A DNA stretch of 64,000 nt from Bacteroidales bacterium (GCA_024401925.1 JAKSKD010000008.1:1-64000), one strand, 5' to 3'; counted from the first letter of the stretch, positions 8,482-18,700 are shown. Notes: a model not told the origin generated them from the sequence alone. Made by a program: numbers and translations.

Positions 8482-11241
8482 ATGTTCCCATTCCTCGCTA
8501 TCCTATTGGCGCTGATGCCTCTCCAGACTGTCCCTGACAACGAGCAGCCGGATAGCCTTGTGCGTTTGATGAATGCACAGTCCGCCCAGCTCGTGAAGGA
8601 TCTTGACGGTACAAGTTATAGAAAAGTAATCGGCCCGGCCAGTTTTCTCCACAACAACACCTATCTCATCTGCGACACCGCCATCTGGAACGTCGATAAT
8701 CAAATAATCAACGCCTTCGGAAATGTGCAGGTACTCCAGGACGAAACAGTTCTCACAAGCGAAAAACTGGATTACCTTATAGATGAAAACCTTGCCCAGT
8801 TCAGGGGAACGCTGGTCCAATTGCAAGACAAGGACGGCAATACCCTCCGCACACGGTTTTTGGATTATAACACCAAGGACAGTGTAGCCATATTCGAGCG
8901 CGGGGCTTCCTTCAGGGACAAGGACGGGCAGATAATAGAAAGCCGGGACGGCACTTATGACTCCAAAATAAAGACATTCACATTCTCTTACAATGTGAAT
9001 ATGTTCACAGACTCGATCTTTGTGAAATCTCCGGAATTGAAATATGTCAGTCCGGAAGGCAAGGCATACTTCTATTCAGGAGTTGACGCGTGGAAGGATG
9101 ACAATATGCTTTCGGCGAATGACGGTTACTACTCCAACCCGGATTCCACCTTCCTCTTTACGAATAATGTACACGCACAGACCAAGGATCAGGAAGCCTG
9201 GTCCGACTCCCTTTTCATATTCCGCAACACAAAGAATGTCCTGATGCTAAGCAATGCCCAGATTAAGGACACTACGAGAAAAATCGAAGCTCTTGCCAAC
9301 TACATCTTCTATGAGGATTCCCTCTCCCGTATCACTATGCGCAGGGATGCCGCTATGGCGGCTGTCACAAATGAGGGCGAAGTACTTGACACTCTCTATG
9401 TTGGTGCCGAAAGGGTAGTGTACCAGACAATCAAAAAGTGCGACATCTCTTCTGCCGAAATTACAGCTGCAACAGCAAGGGTCAAGGATCTGGATGTGGA
9501 TGCAGTATCGGAATATCGGGCCAAAGCAGCCGCCAGCGCCAAGAAAGATGCCGATGAAGAAAGTGATACGGAGCAGCAGGTAGCTCAGCCTAAAGATTCA
9601 GTGACTACTGTACAACTCAACCCGCTGGAAAAAAGACGTGCGAAACTGGCAGCCAAGCAGGCAAAGAAAGAGGCAAGACTTGCAAAAAAGCAGATTCAAG
9701 CCACCATTTCAGAGTTCCCCATTGATTCTCTGTCCCTCGCCGACACTCTCTCCCTTGCCAACATTCCATCTCCGGTTGATACTGTTTCTTTACAGACAGA
9801 TACCGCTCCTGTTGAACAAGTGACTGCGGGGCAGACAGACACCTCCGGTATCCAGACAGATATGGCTCCAGTTGTCAAGCCTGCCGGATTACAAGAGAGC
9901 AATAAATTTCCGGTTGACACGACAGTGAACGCTTCTGATTCCGCTGTGGTTGTAGCAGACACTTTAGCCATCAAAGACACTTTGTCTGCACTCCCTGACA
10001 CTACGAAAATAGGTTTCCTGTTTGCTACCGGCACAGTCAGGGCATTCAAAAAAGATATGCAGATGCGGTGTGATTCCCTTATATACTCGGATTTGGATTC
10101 ACTGGCCCGTATGTACATATCCCCAATAATATGGAATGAGGGGAACAGGCAATATTCTTCAGACAGTTTGTCTATACTGATAAAGGATTCAAGACTTGCA
10201 AGGGCGAATCTTACATCGAACGCCTTCGTAATCGTACAGGAAGATACAGCATATTTCGATCAGATCAGAGGCTCGGAGATACTTGCGTATTTTGACAAAG
10301 ATGGAGGTTTGGACCGTTTCGATGCACTTGGCAGTGCCAGTGCCGTGTTCTATATCGAAGAAAATGACGCCCTTGCCACTGTAAATAAAGTTGAGTCCAA
10401 GATGCTTTCCGCGCTTCTGGACTCCAATCAAGTCCAAAAGGTATTCTTCTTCGACAATCCTCATAACAACGCCTTTCCTACAATGCAGTTGCCGAATGAG
10501 GACAAAAGGATGAAAGGCTTCAACTGGAACCCTGATGACAAGCCGAAGAGTCCTCTGGACATCACCTCCCTGTCCATCAGGCCTTCAGAGAGAAAATCAT
10601 ATGATAACCGGCCGAGGGCCAGCTTTAGATATACCAATGCCTATTTCCCTGGATACATTGACGAGATTTACCACCAGATAGAAGTCCGTGATTCCTTGGA
10701 CAGGGTCCGCCGTATCGAGGCTGAACGGGCCAAGCAGGCGGCGGAAGACAGTCTGGCCTCAGTTCAAGTTGACACCCTTGCAAAAGAAAAGGCAGTCGCC
10801 GATTCAGACAGTCTTTCAACTTCCACCACGGCACCTGCCGACAGCCTAAAACCGGAACAGAAAAGCCAACAGACCGATTCGCTCTCCACTGACAACAAGC
10901 CGGCAGACGTCAAGACAGATACCGTTGCCCATGCAGACTCCCTCGTCGATGACACACTGATTCCTCGCGACAAATGGGAGGAAAGGTATCTGAAAAAGAT
11001 GGAACGCAATAAACAGCGTGAGGCAAAATGGGCTGAGTTAGATGCCCGTGATGCCGAAAAAGCTGCGGCAAAGGCGGCCAAAAAGCTCGAAAAACAAAGG
11101 ACTAAGACCAGAAGGCTTCTCGAGATAGAAGAAAAACAAGCGGCCAAGAACCGAAAAAGGCTTGACCGCTATATCAAACAAATGGAGAAGCAGAAAGCTA
11201 GACGGCCTCAGACGCAAACAGTGACAGGAGATTCAGAATAA
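8482..11241 (+). CDS. OstA-like (LptA/LptD-N domain) envelope protein, extended
   Basis: This 919-residue protein has OstA-like beta-jellyroll repeats (about residues 45-340 and 510-690), the fold used by LptA and the LptD N-domain to carry LPS across the periplasm. A hydrophobic N-terminal stretch (residues 1-15) suggests export. Two low-complexity regions make it unusually long. One, at about 340-510, is rich in Lys/Ala then Ser/Thr/Asp/Val/Pro; the other, at about 735-919, ends in a strongly basic Lys/Arg/Glu-rich predicted coiled coil. It follows surA with no gap. Its 3' end overlaps the convergent pepT gene by 44 bp. Confidence 0.82.
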   Translation: MFPFLAILLALMPLQTVPDNEQPDSLVRLMNAQSAQLVKDLDGTSYRKVIGPASFLHNNTYLICDTAIWNVDNQIINAFGNVQVLQDETVLTSEKLDYLIDENLAQFRGTLVQLQDKDGNTLRTRFLDYNTKDSVAIFERGASFRDKDGQIIESRDGTYDSKIKTFTFSYNVNMFTDSIFVKSPELKYVSPEGKAYFYSGVDAWKDDNMLSANDGYYSNPDSTFLFTNNVHAQTKDQEAWSDSLFIFRNTKNVLMLSNAQIKDTTRKIEALANYIFYEDSLSRITMRRDAAMAAVTNEGEVLDTLYVGAERVVYQTIKKCDISSAEITAATARVKDLDVDAVSEYRAKAAASAKKDADEESDTEQQVAQPKDSVTTVQLNPLEKRRAKLAAKQAKKEARLAKKQIQATISEFPIDSLSLADTLSLANIPSPVDTVSLQTDTAPVEQVTAGQTDTSGIQTDMAPVVKPAGLQESNKFPVDTTVNASDSAVVVADTLAIKDTLSALPDTTKIGFLFATGTVRAFKKDMQMRCDSLIYSDLDSLARMYISPIIWNEGNRQYSSDSLSILIKDSRLARANLTSNAFVIVQEDTAYFDQIRGSEILAYFDKDGGLDRFDALGSASAVFYIEENDALATVNKVESKMLSALLDSNQVQKVFFFDNPHNNAFPTMQLPNEDKRMKGFNWNPDDKPKSPLDITSLSIRPSERKSYDNRPRASFRYTNAYFPGYIDEIYHQIEVRDSLDRVRRIEAERAKQAAEDSLASVQVDTLAKEKAVADSDSLSTSTTAPADSLKPEQKSQQTDSLSTDNKPADVKTDTVAHADSLVDDTLIPRDKWEERYLKKMERNKQREAKWAELDARDAEKAAAKAAKKLEKQRTKTRRLLEIEEKQAAKNRKRLDRYIKQMEKQKARRPQTQTVTGDSE

Positions 11242-12427
11242 CCTTCGCAGCTTTCTCCATACTTTGCAATGACACAAACTCCATCTTTCCGTGGAAATTC
11301 AATCCGCCGGCAAAGATATTAGGGCAAGGAAGTCCCATAAATGAAAGATTTGCCCCATCAGTACCGCCACGGATAGGCTGCACCTTAGGTTTGATGCCTT
11401 CCATTTCCATAGCCTTGATTGCCTTCTCTACAATATGATAGTGAGGCTCCACCTGCTTGCGCATATTGTAGTACTGGTGCTTCACTTCCACGCTTGCAAC
11501 TCCTTCACCGTAACGCTCATTTATCACGCGCGCACATTCCTTGATGAATTCCTTCTTCTGCTCATACTTGGCCATATCGTGGTCGCGGATGATGTAGGAG
11601 AAATCCGCCTCCTCAACTGTACCGTTGAAATTGATCAGATGGAAGAACCCTTCATATCCTTCGGTATATTCAGGCTTCTGGTCTGCCGGAAGAAGTCCGT
11701 TAAACTCCATTCCAATCCTTATGGCATTAAGCATTTTGCCTTTGGCATAGCCGGGATGAACATTGCGGCCCTGGATATGTACGCTTGCGGCTGCTGCATT
11801 GAAATTCTCGAATTCCAGTTCGCCCACTTCCCCGCCGTCCATAGTGTAGCCATAGTCAGCGTCGAATTTCTTGACATCGAACTTTGCCACCCCTCGGCCT
11901 ATTTCCTCGTCAGGAGTGAAGGCGATACGGATTTCGCCGTGCTTGAATTCAGGATGACTGACAACATACTGGACAGCATCCATAATCTCAGCCACACCGG
12001 CCTTGTCGTCAGCGCCGAGAAGAGTTGTTCCATCAGTAGTGACAAGAGTCTCCCCTTTGTGGTCCAGAAGTTCAGGGAATTCAGAAGGCTTGAGAAAAAG
12101 TCCATCCACGCCCTTCAATGCAATATCCCCACCATCATAATTATCAATGATCTGAGGTTTGATGTCAGCTCCGGAAGCATCCGGAGACGTATCCACGTGT
12201 GCAATGAAGCCTAATTTTGGAATATTACCCTGCACATTTGCAGGAATCCTGCCCATCACATATCCGAACTCGTCCAGGTCTGCCTCAACCCCCATTGCTT
12301 TGAGGTCTGACAGCAGGACGCGAAGGAGATTGAACTGCTTCTCCGTACTCGGCTGAGTCTCGGATTCTTCGCAGGACTGGGTATCTATCGATACGTATCT
12401 GAGAAATCTGTCAAGAATCTTTTCCAT
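11198..12427 (-). CDS. pepT: Peptidase T (tripeptide aminopeptidase, M20B)
   Basis: PepT removes the N-terminal residue from tripeptides in the cytoplasm using two zinc ions. The M20 metal and catalytic motifs are present: HVDTSPD (metal His and Asp), LLGADDKAG (bridging Asp) and the TPDEEIGRG Glu pair. The 409-residue length is standard. The start codon shares its last base with the stop of the OPT transporter gene (TAATG), indicating translational coupling: the transporter brings in oligopeptides and PepT degrades them. The 3' end overlaps the OstA-like gene by 44 bp on the other strand. Confidence 0.95.
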   Translation of the reverse strand: MEKILDRFLRYVSIDTQSCEESETQPSTEKQFNLLRVLLSDLKAMGVEADLDEFGYVMGRIPANVQGNIPKLGFIAHVDTSPDASGADIKPQIIDNYDGGDIALKGVDGLFLKPSEFPELLDHKGETLVTTDGTTLLGADDKAGVAEIMDAVQYVVSHPEFKHGEIRIAFTPDEEIGRGVAKFDVKKFDADYGYTMDGGEVGELEFENFNAAAASVHIQGRNVHPGYAKGKMLNAIRIGMEFNGLLPADQKPEYTEGYEGFFHLINFNGTVEEADFSYIIRDHDMAKYEQKKEFIKECARVINERYGEGVASVEVKHQYYNMRKQVEPHYHIVEKAIKAMEMEGIKPKVQPIRGGTDGANLSFMGLPCPNIFAGGLNFHGKMEFVSLQSMEKAAKVILNLLSLFASEAV

Positions 12428-14412
12428 TATTTATCTGTTTTCATTGATGCATAAATCATATATACAACAAGCAAGGCGAAAGGAACAATAGCAATTGCCT
12501 CGCCATAACTTGCATTCCAGCCATACAGGAACCAGTCCACATCGGCGAATTTAAGGATCGCGCTGACAACACCCATAAGTGCTCCACCGGCAATGAAGCC
12601 TGAAGCGATGAGAGTTCCCTTATCGAAACGGGCAGTATTCAAAGCTTTGTCCTTTGACCTTGTACTTACAAACCACGCGATGGCGCCACCGACGAGAAGA
12701 GGAAGGTTAAGGTCGATAGGAATGAACATACCGAGGCAGAATGCGAGGGCAGGGACGCCACAGAAGTTCAGGATGATGGCAATGACTGCACCGATGCCGT
12801 AAAGGAGCCAAGGTGCGTGTCCGCCGTTCATCATTGGCTGGATGACGGCAGCCATTGCGTTGGCCTGCGGAGCAACGAGTGCATTATCCCCAACAAATCC
12901 GTAAGTCTTGTTGAGTATCATCATAACTCCGCCCACAGTAGCGGCTGCAACGAGAGTCCCGAGGAATTTCCAGGTCTCCTGCTTTGCCGGAGTCGTTCCA
13001 ATCCAGTAACCTATCTTCAAGTCTGTGATGAATCCACCCGCCATAGAGAGCGCCGTACATACAACTCCGCCGATGACCATCGCTGCAACCATTCCTGTAT
13101 TTCCTTTAAGGCCGACTGCAACAAGCACAAGCGCAGTGATGATCAAGGTCATAATGGTCATACCGCTGACAGGGTTTGTACCCACAATTGCGATAGCATT
13201 GGCGGCAACAGTCGTAAAGAGGAACGCAATGACGGCAACAATCAACAGGCCGATGATTGCCTGCCAGATATTGTCCACTACCCCACCGAATCCGAAGAAC
13301 GCAAATACTGCAAGCAGTGCTACCACGATGCCGAAGACGAGAGCTTTCATAGAAATATCCTTGTCCGTGCGCGCAACATTTTCTGAGACGGCATTCTGGC
13401 CAGGTTTCTTCTTGAACTCACTTGCAGCGAGGCCCACAGCTGATTTGATGACTCCGGCAGACTTGATGATGCCGATGATGCCGGCTGTGGCGATACCTCC
13501 GATTCCGATATGCCTTGCGTATTCTTTGAAAATCTGGTCAGCAGACATATCCCTTACTGTCTGTACGATACCACTGCCCATAAGGTCGATTATCTGACCA
13601 CCCCAGATGAGGTTGAGAAGAGGTATGATCACAAGCCATACAAGGAAACTTCCGCAGCAGATCACAAATGCGTATTTAAGTCCCACAATATATCCAAGGC
13701 CGAGTACAGCTGCGCCGGTATTCAATTTGAGGACAAGTTTCGCCTTGTCGGCGACCACCTGACCGACATGTGTAACGGTGGTGCTGAGGGTCTCGCTCCA
13801 TGCGCCGAAAGTAGCAACAATGAAATCATAGAGACCTCCGATGAGACCGCTGACAAGCAGGGTCTTGGCACTCTTTCCGCCACTTTCTCCACTGATAAGC
13901 ACCTGCGTAGTGGCAGTAGCTTCAGGGAAAGGATATTGTCCGTGCATCTCCTTCACAAAGTACTTCCTGAAAGGTATGAGGAAAAGGATTCCGAGCACAC
14001 CTCCGAGGAGCGATGAAAAGAACATATGCCAGAAACTTACGTCAAGTCCGAGGATGTAGATGGCCGGCAGAGTAAAGATGGCACCTGCTACAATCACCCC
14101 CGAGCAGGCTCCGATGGACTGAATGATGACGTTCTGGCCAAGACCGCCCTTGAGTTTGAGAGCTCCGGTCACGCCTACCGCTATGATGGCGATAGGGATT
14201 GCAGCCTCGAACACCTGTCCGACCTTCAATCCGAGGTAAGCAGCGGCAGCGGAGAATATTATGACCATCAGGAGGCCCATCCCGACAGAATACGGGGTCA
14301 CTTCCGGATGCGGCTGGTCCGCCTTTAGAATAGGTTCATAGGTCTCCCCTTCCTTGAGCACCCTATGTGCATTCTCGGGCAGGCTGAGATTACGGTTTTT
14401 ATTTTCTTCCAT
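12427..14412 (-). CDS. OPT family oligopeptide transporter
   Basis: This is a polytopic inner-membrane transporter of the OPT superfamily (661 residues, roughly 14-16 hydrophobic segments), predicted to import oligopeptides or possibly metal chelates with a cation gradient. A short cytoplasmic N-terminus leads into the first membrane segment (YSVGMGLLMVIIFSAAAAYL) and the conserved GQYPFPEATA segment follows. The frame is open upstream to 14481, but that extension would overlap the DUF5686 gene, so I use the ATG at 14410-14412 (MEENKN). Coupling to pepT argues for peptide import. Confidence 0.92.
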   Translation of the reverse strand: MEENKNRNLSLPENAHRVLKEGETYEPILKADQPHPEVTPYSVGMGLLMVIIFSAAAAYLGLKVGQVFEAAIPIAIIAVGVTGALKLKGGLGQNVIIQSIGACSGVIVAGAIFTLPAIYILGLDVSFWHMFFSSLLGGVLGILFLIPFRKYFVKEMHGQYPFPEATATTQVLISGESGGKSAKTLLVSGLIGGLYDFIVATFGAWSETLSTTVTHVGQVVADKAKLVLKLNTGAAVLGLGYIVGLKYAFVICCGSFLVWLVIIPLLNLIWGGQIIDLMGSGIVQTVRDMSADQIFKEYARHIGIGGIATAGIIGIIKSAGVIKSAVGLAASEFKKKPGQNAVSENVARTDKDISMKALVFGIVVALLAVFAFFGFGGVVDNIWQAIIGLLIVAVIAFLFTTVAANAIAIVGTNPVSGMTIMTLIITALVLVAVGLKGNTGMVAAMVIGGVVCTALSMAGGFITDLKIGYWIGTTPAKQETWKFLGTLVAAATVGGVMMILNKTYGFVGDNALVAPQANAMAAVIQPMMNGGHAPWLLYGIGAVIAIILNFCGVPALAFCLGMFIPIDLNLPLLVGGAIAWFVSTRSKDKALNTARFDKGTLIASGFIAGGALMGVVSAILKFADVDWFLYGWNASYGEAIAIVPFALLVVYMIYASMKTDK

Positions 14413-14458
14413 TGTCCTTGATTGTTTGATTTTCCAAATATAGCAATTTCTTGCAGGA

Positions 14459-16930
14459 TTAGAACTTGAACTCCACGCCAAGATTTACTACGAACGGACG
14501 CCTTGCTTCCTCCCTGTTTGTCAGACGCCAGAAGCAATCCACCCTGAATAAACGGAGGATGTTCCCGACTCCGGCTCCGATTTCTACGTATGGCTCCTTA
14601 AGCGGTTTCATTCCGTCCGGGAACATCATAACAGATTCACCGTCGTTGAGCATACCGTTGTTTTTGTCCGACAACCTGCCGTATGTTGCCTTCAGGGTAA
14701 ATATTTCCCTGAGCTGAAGCTTTTTCAGAAGAGGAATCTTTCCAAGGAAGAAACCATTGAAATTATGCTCATAGAAAATGGTCGCCCAAGTGTCGGACGC
14801 AAACTCCAGGTAGTCCATACAGGAGAATGCCGAATGATCTATGAATCCGGTCACGTTTCCGGGATGTATGTGCAGGAACAGATAAGGTACTGTACCGATG
14901 ATGGTGCCGGCATTGATGTGTATTTTCGACATACCCACCGGCGGGAGCTTGACCAGATAATCGAAGGAGATTTCAGGACGGACGAAAGAGACAGCATCCT
15001 TTCTCGAAAGAGGAGCCGCTGCCGTCAGATCTATCGTCCACACAGGATACAGAGACCTGATATATGTCTTCACAAAGTGCCCCCGGTTGACCGTCTCATC
15101 CCTTGAAAAACGCGCTTGCAGATGGGCCTCATTGGAGGCAACACTTTCAATGAAGGTACCGTCACGACTAATCATAGGGACAAAGCCATTTGAAAAATGC
15201 CGTTTGATGTTTACTCCTGCGCTGAGATTGACGGAAGGATTCACTTCATGCTCATACAGAGCAGAAAAGGACGTCATCGGAGATAGTTTCTGCGCACCGT
15301 GCCAAAATGAGGACAGGATATTATTATCCGTGGACTTTCCGGTACCCCTACCCAATTGGAAAACATCATAATGCCCGTCCAAAGTTAGCTTTCTGGTAAG
15401 GTCCCTACGGAATATCTGTTCATAGGTGAGACCTCCTTTGAGAGACTTATCCCTGGTGCCATAGGCGCCATAGGCTGATATGCGGAATTTCCTGCTGAAA
15501 TCTTTTGATGTATGTATTCCAATCTGTGGCCGAAAGCCCTCCAGATTATTGAAACTTACCAACTTCAAATATGGTCCTATGCCAATCGGACCTATGTCCA
15601 GATATCCGGTAAGCACCGAATATATGATGGTGTACAAGTCCCGGTACAGTGGCTGATCCTTGATCGCCTCCACCATCGAATAGATTTGCTTCTCTTTCTC
15701 CGACAATTCATATGGCCGGGCAGATGCCCAAAAAGCCGAATCCCTTGCCACATTTTCGGCAGGCTTCGTCACACGCGATGAGGAGGCATCAAATTTCGGA
15801 AATGGTTCGAATGACGGAGTCCCGTACTCCATATCCCTGTTTCCGAGGAAAGACATCAGCTTGGATGAATCAGAAAGCACCACGGAGAAATCCGCATACA
15901 TCTTGTCGGATTTGTAAAACCAGGTCGAATCCTCCAGCCTGCGGTACTCCACATCTGCAACAAAATCCCTGAGCCAGTTAACGTTACCGCCCTTTACCAT
16001 CTTGGCGCGTATGGATTTCAAAGCGAAATCCTCAGCATCGATGTACATCTCTCCGTCAAAAGCGGGGGATGATATCGCCGGTTTCGGATGATAGCGGACA
16101 AGATATGTCTTGCGGGAGTCAACCTGAAGGGAATCAATGATGTAGTAATTATAATACAGCAACCCGGACTTCTGTATCGGGGATGGGAAATTAACTCCGA
16201 AGGTATTTATGAAGTCGTTGTAGAAATTTGCCTTAAGATAAAGCGTCCCTGTAAACTGACTGAGAAGGTTGAAGTCCGGATCCACACCGGAGATCTGGTT
16301 CGCGACCATCACCTCTCTGTCAAGTTCCGGGGAAGACGTATGGTAACGGTCTGTAACTGTTTCGGAAATCAAGATTGGGAGGTATTCCACACCACTGACC
16401 ACTGAAGTGTCCAGATAATCAAATACAAAGCCGAATTCCCTCATGAAACGCCTGCCTTTCAAATGTTCCTTGGCGTTAGTGAGGTCCATCTCCATCTTGT
16501 TATACACGTTGACATAATATTGAGGCCTGCGTTCGGGGTCATTCACGTCCTTGTGGGCATCAATATTATTGAGCAATCGCTTTATCTTGCTGTTGTCAGC
16601 CTTCACCACGACCTCCCTCAGAATATTGGTGGAAAGTTTCAACTTGAAATCCCTTGTCGAGAACGAGCCCTTTTCAATATTGAACTCCTGCTCATCATAC
16701 CCCAATATCTGACAAACCAGGACCGTTGCCGAAGAATCTCGGGTCTCAAGGCTGTAATTGCCTTCCAAATCAGTTGTCGTCCCAATGCTGGTACCTTTAA
16801 AAAACACTCCGGCAAAAGGCACGGCTTCCCCAGTGGCTACATCCGTAACGCGACCACGGACTTTGGTAGTTTGGGCAAACACCGCCGTACTGACCAGTAT
16901 GAAAATTAATACTGTTACGTATCGCCTCAT
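14459..16930 (-). CDS. DUF5686 outer-membrane protein with carboxypeptidase-like regulatory domain
   Basis: This is an 823-residue predicted outer-membrane beta-barrel protein. A signal peptide (ending AVFAQ) is followed by a CarboxypepD_reg-like beta-sandwich domain (about residues 22-105, with GRVTD and FAGVFFKGT), the same module that precedes SusC-type receptors. The DUF5686 barrel runs to a terminal aromatic residue (EFKF), the usual C-terminal barrel signal. No plug domain is present, so it is not a TonB-dependent receptor. It sits 3 bp downstream of the M48 lipoprotein gene. Function is unknown. Confidence 0.85.
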   Translation of the reverse strand: MRRYVTVLIFILVSTAVFAQTTKVRGRVTDVATGEAVPFAGVFFKGTSIGTTTDLEGNYSLETRDSSATVLVCQILGYDEQEFNIEKGSFSTRDFKLKLSTNILREVVVKADNSKIKRLLNNIDAHKDVNDPERRPQYYVNVYNKMEMDLTNAKEHLKGRRFMREFGFVFDYLDTSVVSGVEYLPILISETVTDRYHTSSPELDREVMVANQISGVDPDFNLLSQFTGTLYLKANFYNDFINTFGVNFPSPIQKSGLLYYNYYIIDSLQVDSRKTYLVRYHPKPAISSPAFDGEMYIDAEDFALKSIRAKMVKGGNVNWLRDFVADVEYRRLEDSTWFYKSDKMYADFSVVLSDSSKLMSFLGNRDMEYGTPSFEPFPKFDASSSRVTKPAENVARDSAFWASARPYELSEKEKQIYSMVEAIKDQPLYRDLYTIIYSVLTGYLDIGPIGIGPYLKLVSFNNLEGFRPQIGIHTSKDFSRKFRISAYGAYGTRDKSLKGGLTYEQIFRRDLTRKLTLDGHYDVFQLGRGTGKSTDNNILSSFWHGAQKLSPMTSFSALYEHEVNPSVNLSAGVNIKRHFSNGFVPMISRDGTFIESVASNEAHLQARFSRDETVNRGHFVKTYIRSLYPVWTIDLTAAAPLSRKDAVSFVRPEISFDYLVKLPPVGMSKIHINAGTIIGTVPYLFLHIHPGNVTGFIDHSAFSCMDYLEFASDTWATIFYEHNFNGFFLGKIPLLKKLQLREIFTLKATYGRLSDKNNGMLNDGESVMMFPDGMKPLKEPYVEIGAGVGNILRLFRVDCFWRLTNREEARRPFVVNLGVEFKF

Positions 16931-16933
16931 TTG

Positions 16934-17701
16934 TTATTGATAAGCATCAGCCATCTCCTTCACCTTCTGCGCTCTCTTCTCCGTATCAGGATGTGAGGAG
17001 AACAGATGCTGGACAAGACTTGAAGAACTTGATGAGCCGGAAAGTTCCAAAAGCTCATTCAAGGCATTGTACATACTGTATGGGTCTCTCCCGTGTGATG
17101 CCGCAAATTCAAATCCGTATTTGTCCGCATTGTATTCCTGCTTCTGGGAGAACTGTGAGCTTAAGAAACTCTCGCCGATATCGCCGAGCACAGACTGAGA
17201 AAGTGTTGCGATTGTGCCACCTGTCGCACTGATCACCCCTCGGGCTGCCGCAGCAAGATAGGCACTCTTCATTGCATTCTTTGAATCCTTATGGACAACG
17301 TGACCGATTTCGTGGCCGATGATTGCCATCAGCTCGTCATCATCCATAACGTCCATAAGTCCGCTATAGACCCTGATGGAGCCGTCCCCGCAGGCAAAAG
17401 CATTAACTTCCTGTGTCTTATACACTTTATAGTTGAGTTTCAGTCCGTTGACTTCATCTATTCCGGCCATCACCTTCTTCAGACGCTCAAGGTATGCCCC
17501 ATTATCAATAGTGTTCTGGGCATCCATCTGGGCGATAGTCCGGGCACTCAGTGCGGCAACCTGGGCATCAGTTATGGTTGCTGCGGTGAGAGCTGACGCG
17601 GCGGCCTGCTGGAGCTGCGCAGAATTCCAATTCACATGTTGCAAAACACTGCAAGATGAAAGCATTACGACTGCAGAAACAATAGAAATAAGCTTTTTCA
17701 T
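16934..17701 (-). CDS. M48 family zinc metalloprotease, lipoprotein
   Basis: This is a 255-residue periplasmic lipoprotein (lipobox LSSC, Cys about 17) with the zinc-protease signature HEIGH (IGHEIGHVVHKDSKN). A downstream glutamate-containing YNADKYGFEFA segment supplies the third zinc ligand. It resembles BepA/LoiP/YcaL-like proteases that monitor outer-membrane protein assembly. It lies 3 bp upstream of the DUF5686 barrel gene, consistent with protease and barrel acting together, though that link is inferred. Confidence 0.9.
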   Translation of the reverse strand: MKKLISIVSAVVMLSSCSVLQHVNWNSAQLQQAAASALTAATITDAQVAALSARTIAQMDAQNTIDNGAYLERLKKVMAGIDEVNGLKLNYKVYKTQEVNAFACGDGSIRVYSGLMDVMDDDELMAIIGHEIGHVVHKDSKNAMKSAYLAAAARGVISATGGTIATLSQSVLGDIGESFLSSQFSQKQEYNADKYGFEFAASHGRDPYSMYNALNELLELSGSSSSSSLVQHLFSSHPDTEKRAQKVKEMADAYQ

Positions 17702-17759
17702 ATAGTCAATCGCATTAATAGACTTCGCGAAGTTAATGCTTTTTAGAAAAAATATTCAC

Positions 17760-17767
17760 TATATTTG
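17760..17767 (+). promoter_or_regulatory. -7 box for the alpha/beta hydrolase gene
   Basis: TATATTTG is an exact match to TAnnTTTG and ends 26 bp before the ATG at 17794. No convincing -33 TTTG is visible. Confidence 0.55.
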
Positions 17768-17793
17768 GTCATACAAAACATAAAATAGACGAT

Positions 17794-18690
17794 ATGAAGA
17801 ATCTCATCATCACCATTTCCCTGCTTTTTGCAACTGCAGCGGCACTTTATGCCCAGGACACCAGAACTCTCGTCCACGAAGACGGAGGCCTCGGGCCATA
17901 CAAGGCAGTCATCGTTTCCGATGCCTCCCTGTCCACCCACACTATCTTCAAACCTCAGGACCTCAGCGCATTCAACAAAGATAACCCGCTTCCTGTACTG
18001 GTTTGGGGCAATGGAGCCTGCCGAAACACTCCTTACGAGCACGTCAACTTCCTCAACGAAATAGCTTCACACGGCTTCATCGTCATTGCCATAGGTCCTA
18101 TGCCGGAGAATTTCGACAGCCTCATTGAGAACGGTGGCTCCGATTCGGAGCTTCTCACATATGCAATAGATTGGATAATTGCCCAGAATGAAAATCCGCA
18201 GAGCCAGTATTATAACAAGATTGACGTCTGGAATATCGCTGCCGGTGGAATGTCCTGCGGAGGGCTCCAAACCCTCGATGTCGCAAAGGACCCGCGCCTG
18301 AGCACCGTAATGATATGCAACAGCGGCCTTTTCAAGGTCAGCAATGCCTCATCTGCAGTGCCGGGAATGCCTATGCCGACAAAGGACAGACTCGCAGAGA
18401 TCCATACACCTATCATCTACATCCTCGGAGGAGAATCCGACATCGCATATGAGAATGGTATGGATGACTTCTCTCAGATCAACCACGTTCCTATCTTCGC
18501 CGCAAACCTCAACGTAGGGCACGGCGGCACCTATGCCCAGCCGCACGGAGGAGCATTCTCCACTGTCGCCGCAGCTTGGCTTGAGTGGCAGCTTAAGGGC
18601 AATGCAAAGGCCGGACAACTCTTCAAGGGCAGTCCTTGCGGACTTCTTTCGATTGACGGATGGAGAGTAGATAAAAAGAATATTCCATAA
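17794..18690 (+). CDS. Secreted alpha/beta hydrolase (dienelactone hydrolase/cutinase-like fold)
   Basis: This 298-residue protein has a Sec signal peptide (residues 1-20, ending LYAQ). The alpha/beta hydrolase catalytic elements are visible: nucleophile elbow G-M-S154-C-G, an acid in GGESDIAY, and a histidine in the glycine-rich GHGGTY or PHGG segments near the C-terminus. VLVWGNGAC near residue 70 forms the usual oxyanion-loop strand. The fold suggests an esterase or lipase of the PET-hydrolase/dienelactone hydrolase branch; the substrate is unknown. It is followed 10 bp later by ridA. Confidence 0.78.
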   Translation: MKNLIITISLLFATAAALYAQDTRTLVHEDGGLGPYKAVIVSDASLSTHTIFKPQDLSAFNKDNPLPVLVWGNGACRNTPYEHVNFLNEIASHGFIVIAIGPMPENFDSLIENGGSDSELLTYAIDWIIAQNENPQSQYYNKIDVWNIAAGGMSCGGLQTLDVAKDPRLSTVMICNSGLFKVSNASSAVPGMPMPTKDRLAEIHTPIIYILGGESDIAYENGMDDFSQINHVPIFAANLNVGHGGTYAQPHGGAFSTVAAAWLEWQLKGNAKAGQLFKGSPCGLLSIDGWRVDKKNIP

Positions 18691-18700
18691 ATAACACAGT

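Noticed and set aside
11435..12214. 259-codon open frame opposite pepT
   Set aside because: pepT is full length with all catalytic motifs on the minus strand; the opposite frame shows no motif, signal or promoter.
12817..14016. Several long open frames (up to 190 codons) opposite the OPT transporter gene
   Set aside because: They mirror a membrane protein in antisense and are rich in His/Asp/Cys, as expected for the complement of hydrophobic codons.
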